A DNA stretch of 22,409 nt from the NCBI GenBank assembly GCA_910580205.1, contig CAJTVP010000027.1:1-22409 (forward strand), in the 5' to 3' direction. The notes beneath the pieces are model-generated. The model saw only the letters and a list, made by a program, of their open reading frames with translations, ran no database searches and was not told the DNA's origin. This document shows, piece by piece, positions 1 to 5,338 of this stretch. Positions within the stretch are counted from its first letter, which is position 1; each line of letters opens with the position of its first letter. This stretch comes from an uncultured Eggerthellaceae bacterium (GTDB lineage Bacteria > Actinomycetota > Coriobacteriia > Coriobacteriales > Eggerthellaceae). Both the position numbers and the translations under genes were made by a program.

Positions 1-23
1 GGGGCGTGCGGGTTGGCGGTCAA

Positions 24-54
24 GCCGCGTAAGCGGCACCCGTGCTTACGCGGC
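24..54. repeat. 11-bp perfect inverted repeat
   Basis: The arms GCCGCGTAAGC (24-34) and GCTTACGCGGC (44-54) pair perfectly around a 9-nt loop. No T-run follows on the plus strand, so it is not a clear intrinsic terminator. The stretch 1-170 shows no convincing gene start other than the ORF at 171. The repeat could be the 3' end of an upstream transcript or a protein-binding site. Confidence 0.5.
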
Positions 55-170
55 GGAACAAGATTTTCAAGGGAAGGAGGAGCGAGCGGAGCAATTCCCC
101 GAAAGCGCTCGCGAGGGCAGTTTCGTTATCAGCCTATACAAAGCCACGCTGGATGAAAGGATGACACATC

Positions 171-500
171 ATGATCTGTGCAACAAACAAGGATGTTATG
201 GAAATGTCATGGGAAGAGTGGAAAGCGGCCTATATGACAGACAGGGAGACCCGCGTAGAGCATGCGCGTATAGCAATGCTCAATATCCCCGAAGTGTATG
301 AGATGTTAGAGATGAGCGCATATCTTCATCCTGAGCACTCTGGGTACCTTGCCTATCAGCTAGGCAACTGCCAAGACATCATTACACTGTACAAGACAAA
401 GATAGAGGGAGCTTTTCCATGGGCGCATATAGAAGCGGATGACATAACTGCCGCCTATGCCAAAATCATCAAAGAGATACAAGAGGAGGACCATGCATGA
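171..500 (+). CDS. Hypothetical 109-residue soluble protein
   Basis: I do not recognise the family. The protein is acidic and probably mostly helical (for example the W-E-E-W-K segment near residues 14-17 and a helical C-terminus rich in K, E and I). It has no signal peptide or membrane segment. An AAAGGA Shine-Dalgarno-like run lies about 10 nt before the ATG. A strong intrinsic terminator follows its stop within about 50 nt, which supports it being the last gene of a transcript. It sits just upstream of the presumed oriT, where ICEs often carry small accessory or regulatory genes; a regulatory role is only a possibility. An internal ATG nine codons in is an alternative start. Confidence 0.6.
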   Translation: MICATNKDVMEMSWEEWKAAYMTDRETRVEHARIAMLNIPEVYEMLEMSAYLHPEHSGYLAYQLGNCQDIITLYKTKIEGAFPWAHIEADDITAAYAKIIKEIQEEDHA

Positions 501-548
501 AAAGGAGTGAAGCGGAACATCTTATAGGAGCGTCCGGCCACCCAAACC

Positions 549-574
549 AAGCCAGCCTACGGGCTGGCTTTTTT
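549..574 (+). terminator. Intrinsic terminator
   Basis: AAGCCAGCC (549-557) pairs perfectly with GGCTGGCTT (562-570) around the loop TACG, and the stem runs into a T-run ending at 574. It closes the transcript carrying the small gene ending at 500 and insulates the downstream inverted-repeat region. Confidence 0.85.
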
Positions 575-599
575 CACGCCCGGATCACTGAGAGCGGAC

Positions 600-860
600 G
601 CCTTTACCCTCCAAAAACTGACATGATCCGTTTGGAGTATCCCAGCCGGATCATGGTGAAGAGGTCAAGAAACAGGCAATCCCGTTGTCTTCGCTGCTGG
701 ATCTGCAAGCGCTCACCCGGTGACTGCAAGATACGCATTGTGTTAAACAAAACCCAAATTGGGTTTTGTTTAACACAATGCACCGGTTGCTAACGCAACC
801 GGTTCTTGCCCCCCGACATCCGTCAGGGGGTTTGCGCTCGCAGGGCGAGCATTTGTATTG
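600..860. other. oriT: Candidate origin of transfer (oriT) with five inverted repeats
   Basis: This gene-free stretch directly upstream of mobC and the relaxase holds five consecutive inverted repeats. They are CATGATCCG 622-630 with CGGATCATG 647-655; a 47-bp palindrome 735-781; ACCGGTTGC 782-790 with GCAACCGGT 795-803; CCCCC 809-813 plus GAC 815-817 with GTC 822-824 plus GGGGG 826-830 (one mismatch); and GCTCGC 836-841 with GCGAGC 845-850. CTGCAAG occurs twice, at 704-710 and 724-730. Established knowledge: oriT sites of mobilisable elements are non-coding, rich in inverted repeats and usually adjacent to mobC/relaxase genes. The nic site cannot be placed from the sequence alone; the GC-rich hairpins at 782-850 are the likeliest neighbourhood. 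Between 575 and 957 I see no credible gene. Confidence 0.6.
735..781. repeat. 47-bp perfect palindrome (23-bp arms, 1-nt centre)
   Basis: Positions 735-757 are the exact reverse complement of 759-781, with a single A at 758. The arms run from GCATTG to CCCAA and are AT-richer than the flanks. No T-run follows on either side, so it is not an ordinary terminator. It is the longest perfect inverted repeat I see in the window and lies inside the candidate oriT. Confidence 0.9.
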
Positions 861-915
861 CAGCCGTCCTTGGAGGACAGAAGCGCAGTCATTCTCTATA
901 CCGTTTTTCAAGACT

Positions 916-946
916 TTCAACGCTGTTCGGGTGAGCGTGGTACAGT
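916..946 (+). promoter_or_regulatory. Tentative promoter of the mobC-relaxase operon
   Basis: A TACAGT -10-like hexamer (941-946) is preceded by TTCAAC (916-921) with a 19-nt spacer. Each box is weak. The placement is supported by the fact that the conserved leader starts at 958, within a few bases of the start site this promoter would give (about 953). Confidence 0.3.
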
Positions 947-957
947 GTCATCGGCAA

Positions 958-1047
958 GCAAGGTCGCTCACGCCAGAGCACATCCCGTACCAGCCGCAAC
1001 GCCAATGCGGAGGGATGGAAGCCTTGCTGAAAAAACGTACGCGGAGG
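958..1047 (+). promoter_or_regulatory. Conserved dual-hairpin 5' leader RNA, copy 1 (mobC operon)
   Basis: This 90-bp block is 88/90 identical to the leader of the adhesin operon on the other strand (12619-12708); the differences are at 964 and 1041. Predicted pairings are P1 GCAAGG 958-963 with CCTTGC 1022-1027; hairpin A GCTC 966-969 with GAGC 976-979, loop ACGCCA; and stem CATCCC 981-986 with GGGATG 1012-1017, capped by CCGCA 994-998 with TGCGG 1006-1010, loop ACGCCAA. The two hairpin loops thus share ACGCCA. The block ends exactly at the Shine-Dalgarno CGGAGG (1042-1047) of mobC. It fits no riboswitch consensus I could recall. Inference: a transcribed regulatory leader acting on translation or on transcript elongation. 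Confidence 0.7.
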
Positions 1048-1054
1048 ATGATCG

Positions 1055-1477
1055 GTGAATAAAACGCGCTTCATCGGCTTTCGGGTTACAGAATCTGAAT
1101 ATGAGCGGCTTGCTTCGAATGCCAGATCCCTGAGCATCACCCCCTCTGCCTATCTACGTTTTCTGATAAACCTGCCTATCGCCAAGGCGGACGTGCTGGC
1201 ACAAATGGAAGAGCCGGATAAAAGGATCATTGCAATCCATGAAGCTGATCTGGGGCCGATCAGGTTGGAGCTGGCGCGCGAGGGGAACAACCTCAACCAG
1301 GCAGCGTTCGCGCTGAACGCTTTGAAGAAGAAGCCTTACATGAGAATGGACGTCATGCAGGAGCGCACCAAAGACGCGCTCGATCGGATAGAGCGGTCTC
1401 ATTCAATGCTTTCTGAGATATCCAGGAACATGATCTCAACGCTGGACCGCGTGCACACATCCATCAAGAAGCGATGA
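1055..1477 (+). CDS. mobC: MobC-like relaxosome accessory protein
   Basis: At 140 residues this fits the MobC/relaxosome family. The N-terminal segment (residues about 5-40) reads as a ribbon-helix-helix DNA-binding unit with F-R-V-T-E-S-E-Y-E-R-L followed by two helices. Residues about 75-90 carry the family hallmark R-E-G-N-N-L-N-Q-A, and a helical C-terminus follows. MobC proteins bind oriT and help the relaxase open the strands around nic. The start is GTG at 1055, 7 nt after GGAGG (1043-1047); no ATG fits the same site. It is four bases upstream of the relaxase start, so the two are co-transcribed and probably translationally coupled. Its leader is the 90-nt element shared with the adhesin operon. 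Confidence 0.85.
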   Translation: MNKTRFIGFRVTESEYERLASNARSLSITPSAYLRFLINLPIAKADVLAQMEEPDKRIIAIHEADLGPIRLELAREGNNLNQAAFALNALKKKPYMRMDVMQERTKDALDRIERSHSMLSEISRNMISTLDRVHTSIKKR

Positions 1478-1481
1478 CTTT

Positions 1482-2837
1482 ATGGCGGTGCTGAAGTTCA
1501 AACCTATGCATGGATCTTGCGGGGGTCCGAAGGGGAAACAAGCGTACTTGGAATACAAGACCCCTGAGCGTGCCCTTGCTCGCGACACGATCAACATCCC
1601 TCAAGAAGAGGTTGAAGCCTGGGGTGACCATATGGATGACGTTCGGCATTGTTGCGGGAATGATCTTCCGTGGAAAGGCAGATCCGCCGTCATGTACCGT
1701 GAGGCTTACATCTCACCGGATCCGCGCGACAACATAGATCTTCGAGCATTGAGGCAGATGAGCGTCGAGTGGGCGGAGAGATGGTTCGGAGAAGATGGCG
1801 AGATGGGCGCATACAACGTTGCAATCGTCTACCACGATGACAATCTGAATCACATCCTGCATGCTCACGTCGTCATCAATAATACGAATCTTGAGACGGG
1901 AAAACGTCTCCATATCTCCAACAAGCAGTGCGCGGAGATGTGGGATGACATGCAGAAGATGTGCGAGAAGCGCGGACTGCACAGCTTCATCGCCGGAGAT
2001 CCAACGAAGGATCATAAACGAGCCAAGGATTTCTTGCCCCTGAGAGCGAAGCGAGAGAGGGTTGAGCTGAAGATCATCCTGCGCGGTTCTTTCTCATGGA
2101 AAGAAGATCTTCGGCGTATGGTAGAAGTGGCCGTGCGCGTGTCTCGGTCAGTACCGGAGTTTTGCGAAGAGCTTGCATACTACGGCATTGGCGTCACTAT
2201 CAAAGAGGGTGATTTCGTATTCGCTCATCCCTCAGACCCAAACAGACTCTGCTGCTACGGAGCAACCCTTGGTGATTCATTCACCAAGGGCTCTATACAG
2301 AATTATCTGCAAGCTCAAGCTGCAGGATTCGTAGAGGGCGCTCCCTTGAAATACCCTGTATCTGCAAAGGAGCAAATCAGGAAGATCATACAATCATCTC
2401 GTCCTTACCTGGTGGCAAGAACGGTTCCAAATGCAAAGGTAGGACAGGTTCTCATGGCGCTCATAATCCAAGATGAGTATGGAATCTGCTGCATGGAAGA
2501 CTACGACGCGACGATCTCCCGCTTGCAGGCCGCGTTGCCGAGATACCAAGGGATGAGGTCTTATGCCGAAAAAGAGCGCGAAATCGCTTCTTTGATAAAA
2601 GCGCGAGCGTTCGTGTCTGACTGCGGGATGTTCGCTGGGGTGAAGCCTGCAGATGTGCCTGGTTATGTCATGGATGAATCAGGTCGGTATTATCGCAAAT
2701 CGCTTCACGAAGCAGAGGTGCCAACTATCCAGGAAGGATCCGGTGGTCGGGATCAGCACGAAGAAGAGCGGCACCGCGCTCATGGCGCAATCGTTGACCG
2801 CGGCCAAACCAACAGGAACAAAGCGAAGGAGAGGTAG
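1482..2837 (+). CDS. Relaxase / mobilisation nuclease (MOBP-type)
   Basis: This 451-residue protein would nick one DNA strand at oriT and stay covalently bound to the 5' end during transfer. The N-terminal nuclease domain (residues about 1-200) shows the metal-binding histidine motif H118-D-D-N-L-N-H124-I-L-H127-A-H129-V-V-I-N-N, typical of the Relaxase (MobA/VirD2-like) fold. The catalytic tyrosine is probably Tyr22 or Tyr25 in the Q-A-Y-L-E-Y segment, by position only. The C-terminal 250 residues lack a recognisable helicase or primase motif, so this is a nuclease-plus-accessory-domain protein. It follows mobC by 4 nt with a weak Shine-Dalgarno (AAGAAG), consistent with coupling, and precedes an unknown gene by 5 nt. 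The exact MOB subfamily is inferred from the partner mobC. Confidence 0.9.
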   Translation: MAVLKFKPMHGSCGGPKGKQAYLEYKTPERALARDTINIPQEEVEAWGDHMDDVRHCCGNDLPWKGRSAVMYREAYISPDPRDNIDLRALRQMSVEWAERWFGEDGEMGAYNVAIVYHDDNLNHILHAHVVINNTNLETGKRLHISNKQCAEMWDDMQKMCEKRGLHSFIAGDPTKDHKRAKDFLPLRAKRERVELKIILRGSFSWKEDLRRMVEVAVRVSRSVPEFCEELAYYGIGVTIKEGDFVFAHPSDPNRLCCYGATLGDSFTKGSIQNYLQAQAAGFVEGAPLKYPVSAKEQIRKIIQSSRPYLVARTVPNAKVGQVLMALIIQDEYGICCMEDYDATISRLQAALPRYQGMRSYAEKEREIASLIKARAFVSDCGMFAGVKPADVPGYVMDESGRYYRKSLHEAEVPTIQEGSGGRDQHEEERHRAHGAIVDRGQTNRNKAKER

Positions 2838-2842
2838 GAAAT

Positions 2843-3583
2843 ATGAGCATCCCGGATTTCACGATCATAAAAAAGAATGGCAAGGGACGGATCGTCGAAC
2901 GTAGATGCACATTCAGTCATTACGTGGACTACACGCCCTTCTCTTTACCGAACTACCTCACGGAGTTCGTATTCTCCTCTGATGATGTGAATGAAGCGGG
3001 CTTCTACTGCGACGTTTTCTATCAAACACCGCAAACAGCCGTTGAAGATGACATGCCCGGTTGGGAGAAGGATGTTGATGAGGGCGCACTGGTGCATTTG
3101 CAGATCGTCAAGCAGGCTCGAATCGCGTTCTTCACTGCCGAAGAAGCAAAGGACATCTTGTATGTGCTGGAAGAATCGAACGGGCAAGAGAGATACCGTT
3201 TCGTGAACGTGGAGGGGCGTCTTGTCGATTGTGGCGCAGGCCGGCTTCTTGCTTCATATTACGATCCCAAAGGAGCAATGAGCGCAGTGAAGTCCAGCCT
3301 GCTCAATGTGGTGCACGATCATAGACGCGCCAAGGCGAGCATCTCTGATCTGGTGTCCGATGTCGATGTTGCCGATGTGCTCCATATGCCGTTGGCGTCC
3401 ATCTATGATCTGGCTCGAAGGATCGCGCCTTTCCTTGAAAAGGATGACGATGCTGAAGATTTGCAGCAAAAACTTGAACTCCAAGAGCGGGTAGACGATG
3501 TGCCTGAGAAGCATCGAGAGCCGGACTTGTTCCAGGAGGATCTTTCTCGTTCTCTGCTCAGACAAGATCTTGAAACGGAGTGA
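2843..3583 (+). CDS. Hypothetical protein, third gene of the mob operon
   Basis: I do not recognise this 246-residue protein. It starts 5 nt after the relaxase stop with a GGAG/AGG Shine-Dalgarno, so it is co-transcribed with mobC and the relaxase. It has no signal peptide or membrane segment. Residues 1-150 look like mixed alpha/beta. The C-terminal 60 residues are highly charged, rich in D, E, K and Q, and likely coiled-coil or disordered. Being tied to the relaxase suggests a role in DNA processing or transfer control, but no motif confirms this. No terminator directly follows its stop; the first one downstream is that of the small RNA unit at 3710-3735. Confidence 0.7.
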   Translation: MSIPDFTIIKKNGKGRIVERRCTFSHYVDYTPFSLPNYLTEFVFSSDDVNEAGFYCDVFYQTPQTAVEDDMPGWEKDVDEGALVHLQIVKQARIAFFTAEEAKDILYVLEESNGQERYRFVNVEGRLVDCGAGRLLASYYDPKGAMSAVKSSLLNVVHDHRRAKASISDLVSDVDVADVLHMPLASIYDLARRIAPFLEKDDDAEDLQQKLELQERVDDVPEKHREPDLFQEDLSRSLLRQDLETE

Positions 3584-3635
3584 GATGCAGTGTTCATGAC
3601 AATTGGGCAATGGGCTGGTTCCCGATTATGGATGC

Positions 3636-3644
3636 TGCTATAAT
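3636..3644 (+). promoter_or_regulatory. Extended -10 promoter of the candidate antitoxin RNA
   Basis: TG (3636-3637), C, then a consensus TATAAT (3639-3644) forms a perfect extended -10 element. The -35 position (TGGTTC at 3616-3621 for a 17-nt spacer) is poor, as is common for extended -10 promoters. The start would fall near 3651, about 60 nt before an intrinsic terminator in the same direction. Confidence 0.65.
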
Positions 3645-3650
3645 CTGCAA

Positions 3651-3745
3651 GTGACCGACAAAGCCCGCGGGTGCTAGTGCTAGGCGGGCGGCGCGGTTAG
3701 ATTGTTACGATAAGGCCGGGCGCAACCGGCCTTATTCTTTTCTTC
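3651..3745 (+). ncRNA. Candidate type I antitoxin RNA (about 85-95 nt)
   Basis: A promoter with an extended -10 (3636-3644) and an intrinsic terminator (3710-3735 plus T-rich tail) bracket a short unit with no convincing ORF. The RNA contains a stem GCCCGC 3663-3668 with GCGGGC 3684-3689 and the terminator stem. It is convergent with the 40-residue membrane peptide gene and overlaps its 3' end (stop codon at 3732-3734 lies in the terminator stem). Known par/fst, txpA/ratA and bsrG/SR4 systems have this convergent layout with 3' overlap. The assignment rests on layout, not on similarity to a known RNA. It may also be the terminator-proximal part of the mob operon mRNA. Confidence 0.45.
3710..3742 (+). 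terminator. Intrinsic terminator between mob operon and toxin gene
   Basis: ATAAGGCCGG (3710-3719) pairs perfectly with CCGGCCTTAT (3726-3735) around the loop GCGCAA, followed by TCTTTTC on the plus strand. The minus-strand continuation is not T-rich, so it acts mainly on plus-strand transcripts (the small RNA and the mob operon). Confidence 0.8.
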
Positions 3746-3854
3746 TCCGCTCCATCCGTCGGTGCTTATACGTCCTCCAAACTTCGAGTATAAACCCGGC
3801 TACGGTGCAGACCGCAGCAGCAGCTTCAAGGAACTTCATAATCGTTTCGATCAT
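3732..3854 (-). CDS. 40-residue membrane peptide, candidate type I toxin
   Basis: The ORF encodes a 40-residue peptide: a short N-terminus (M-I-E-T-I-M-K), a hydrophobic Ala/Val/Ile-rich segment at about residues 8-26, and a strongly basic tail with about eight Arg/Lys after W26. A full GAGGAGG Shine-Dalgarno (3863-3869) sits 8 nt before the ATG, better than for most genes in the window, which argues that it is translated. The single hydrophobic helix with a charged tail and the size match the general build of Fst/TxpA/BsrG-type toxins that depolarise the membrane; I see no direct sequence match. It lies head-on to a small RNA unit. A small holin-like or signalling peptide is the main alternative. 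Confidence 0.6.
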   Translation of the reverse strand: MIETIMKFLEAAAAVCTVAGFILEVWRTYKHRRMERRRKE

Positions 3855-3911
3855 AGGTAACGCCTCCTCTCGGATGCGCCACCCGCACACGGACCATGCC
3901 GGCCGATTCAG

Positions 3912-3939
3912 ATTCTAGCATCCTCTACACACCATCAAA
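3912..3939 (-). promoter_or_regulatory. Promoter of the small membrane peptide gene
   Basis: On the minus strand an extended -10 TGC-TAGAAT (complement of 3912-3920) is preceded by TTTGAT (complement of 3934-3939) with a 16-nt spacer. The start would fall near 3905, giving a 5' leader of about 50 nt before the strong Shine-Dalgarno. The -35 box overlaps the T-run of the operon terminator at 3944-3973. Confidence 0.5.
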
Positions 3940-3973
3940 AAGAAAACAGGTGGCCCAAATGGACCACCTGTTT
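3934..3973 (-). terminator. Intrinsic terminator of the surface-protein operon
   Basis: AAACAGGTGG (3944-3953) pairs perfectly with CCACCTGTTT (3964-3973); two more G-C pairs extend the stem inward past one mismatch. On the minus strand the stem is followed by a T-rich run (complement of 3934-3943), so it ends transcription coming from the CalY-like gene. The plus-strand side has only three T's. Confidence 0.85.
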
Positions 3974-4019
3974 CGTCATGAGGCAGACAGGGAGATCTAA
4001 AGCCCCCACGCTCTTAAAC

Positions 4020-4670
4020 TCAAGCCTTAGCCACTGCCTGAGCTTGGGTGTCGTAGGCACCGAGAGCGTCCGTCGCAGAGGTGAAACCTTCGGACTGGAT
4101 CGCGTAAGCGGTGATGTCGATGGACGTCTCAGAGATGCCCACATCCCCCGTGAGGTTCGCGAGCGTCACCTCATCGAAAATGGGCGCCGCAGCCTTGCCC
4201 GCATCCACCACATCAGAGAAGACGTAGCGGTAGGTTCGGAAGCCATCAGCCGTGACGGCATCTCCCACCTTGGTCCAACCTTCGTTCAGCGCATAGGTGA
4301 ACAGGTCCGCGTCGGTCAGCGTCTTGGCTTCGCCGTTCACGAGGGCCTGGCCTGAGAAGGTGGGGACCTTCACGTCAGCGGCGATGTAGGCGGACACAGC
4401 CCCGGTGTTGGTGACCGTCGGGTCCTTCGCCACCGTCTGATCCGGCAAGACGCCCTTGGCGTTCTCAGCGGCGAAAGCGGGTTCCGTCAGACTGATTGAC
4501 AGGTTGGTTCCCAGGGAAAAGGGGTTGGATACGCTGTCCGTCGCGGTCAGGTAGGCGGTAGCCGACGTGACCCCCAGGGTGCATGCCAGCACTCCGCAGA
4601 TCACACCCGCCTTGAGCTTGTTGGGGACCGTAGAACGGCCCTGGTTGATGGATTGGATTTGCTGGTGCAT
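4020..4670 (-). CDS. CalY/TasA-like protein with SipW-type signal peptide
   Basis: This 216-residue secreted protein is likely a substrate of the adjacent SipW peptidase. A basic N-terminus is followed by a hydrophobic segment (residues about 19-38) and the hallmark A-Y-L-T-A-T-D-S-V-S-N-P-F, comparable to A-Y-F-S-D-T-E in camelysin/TasA; cleavage is expected near Ala39. The mature part is beta-rich with no sorting signal or further membrane segment. TasA/CalY proteins form matrix fibres or act as surface proteases; a fibre or adhesion role here is inferred. GAAAGGAG precedes the ATG at normal spacing. It is the last gene of the operon, followed by a strong terminator. The signal region and the next motif repeat in the leucine-rich-repeat protein upstream. 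Confidence 0.8.
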   Translation of the reverse strand: MHQQIQSINQGRSTVPNKLKAGVICGVLACTLGVTSATAYLTATDSVSNPFSLGTNLSISLTEPAFAAENAKGVLPDQTVAKDPTVTNTGAVSAYIAADVKVPTFSGQALVNGEAKTLTDADLFTYALNEGWTKVGDAVTADGFRTYRYVFSDVVDAGKAAAPIFDEVTLANLTGDVGISETSIDITAYAIQSEGFTSATDALGAYDTQAQAVAKA

Positions 4671-5214
4671 AGGTTTCTCCTTTCAGAGGGGTTGTTTCAT
4701 CCATGTTCGTTTTCTGGTTCTTGCCGGAGTGGATGCGGGATGCGGCCCACACGGCGATGAGCGAGATGAGCACGACGGCGACGATGGGGATGCGGTTGGC
4801 TCCGATCCACATGAGCACGTCTCCGAGCACGGGCTGCACGTAACAGACCCGTCCAACGAGATGATCATAGCGGACCGGTTGCAGATCCTCCGTCTCGTTC
4901 GCATCGCCTTTGGTGGTGATCAAGCCTCCTTCCAGGTCGTTCGCTATCACGCGGTGGGTGCATATGACCCCGTTGGATCCGGCTATGCTATAGGCGATCA
5001 CATCGTCAGAACGGATCTGGTCACCTGTAACATCCTTGTCCACCACCACGAGGGAGCCTTTCGGGATCTCAGGCTGCATTGAATCTGAGCCCACGCAGTA
5101 TGCTGTATAACCCAGAGCCTGAGGCAGCACGACGATGGCGAGCGCTATCAAGATCGTGACCGTGATGAACGCCAGCCATCCTGCCCAGCTCCTTGATCTG
5201 GTTTCCTCTTTCAT
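4465..5214 (-). CDS. sipW: SipW-type signal peptidase I (ER-type)
   Basis: The first roughly 175 residues are a type I signal peptidase of the SipW/ER class: N-terminal membrane helix (about 13-34), catalytic serine in G42-S-D-S45-M-Q-P-E-I, catalytic histidine in C-T-H87-R-V-I (the Ser-His dyad replaces the bacterial Ser-Lys), the T-T-K-G-D-A-N box, and a C-terminal helix near 145-165. It would remove the signal peptides of the two TasA/CalY-like neighbours. Oddity: the frame does not stop before the next gene. It runs 206 bp into the CalY-like gene in another frame, giving a low-complexity tail without family resemblance. A one-base shift near 4700 would end it at a TGA just before the next Shine-Dalgarno. 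So either a long overlap or an indel exists. Confidence 0.88.
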   Translation of the reverse strand: MKEETRSRSWAGWLAFITVTILIALAIVVLPQALGYTAYCVGSDSMQPEIPKGSLVVVDKDVTGDQIRSDDVIAYSIAGSNGVICTHRVIANDLEGGLITTKGDANETEDLQPVRYDHLVGRVCYVQPVLGDVLMWIGANRIPIVAVVLISLIAVWAASRIHSGKNQKTNMDETTPLKGETYAPANPIHQPGPFYGPQQAQGGCDLRSAGMHPGGHVGYRLPDRDGQRIQPLFPGNQPVNQSDGTRFRR

Positions 5215-5296
5215 GACCTTAAGATTCCTTTCAGGTTCGGCCGAGACGCGCTTGGGTCCTAGCGGCGGTGGATGGGTAGGGGGATAGAAGCCCTAA

Positions 5297-5315
5297 GAGC
5301 GGGCAAACGCCGCTC
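5297..5315 (-). other. Intra-operon stem-loop between LRR protein and sipW
   Basis: GAGCGG (5297-5302) and CCGCTC (5310-5315) form a 6-bp stem with a 7-nt loop in the 120-nt gap between the two genes. No T-run follows on the minus strand. It could be an mRNA processing or stability element, or nothing. Confidence 0.3.
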
Positions 5316-5338
5316 CCAGGGATTGAGATGTTGTGGAT

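Noticed and set aside
497..793. 98-residue ORF starting in ATGA overlap with the first gene
   Set aside because: It reads straight through a strong terminator and the palindrome; its composition is low-quality and the opposite strand has an equally long ORF caused by the palindrome.
651..920. 89-residue minus-strand ORF
   Set aside because: It arises from reading the other arm of the palindrome; no Shine-Dalgarno and no domain.
958..1047. ANTAR-type antitermination target or known riboswitch
   Set aside because: The loops lack G at position 4, no terminator follows within the leader, and no known riboswitch core was recognised by eye; an Infernal/Rfam scan would decide.
1013..1062. Possible leader peptide M-E-A-L-L-K-K-R-T-R-R-M-I-G-E overlapping the mobC start
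   Set aside because: GGAGG lies only 1 nt before its ATG, and in the second copy of the leader the frame does not stop at the gene start, so coupling is not conserved.
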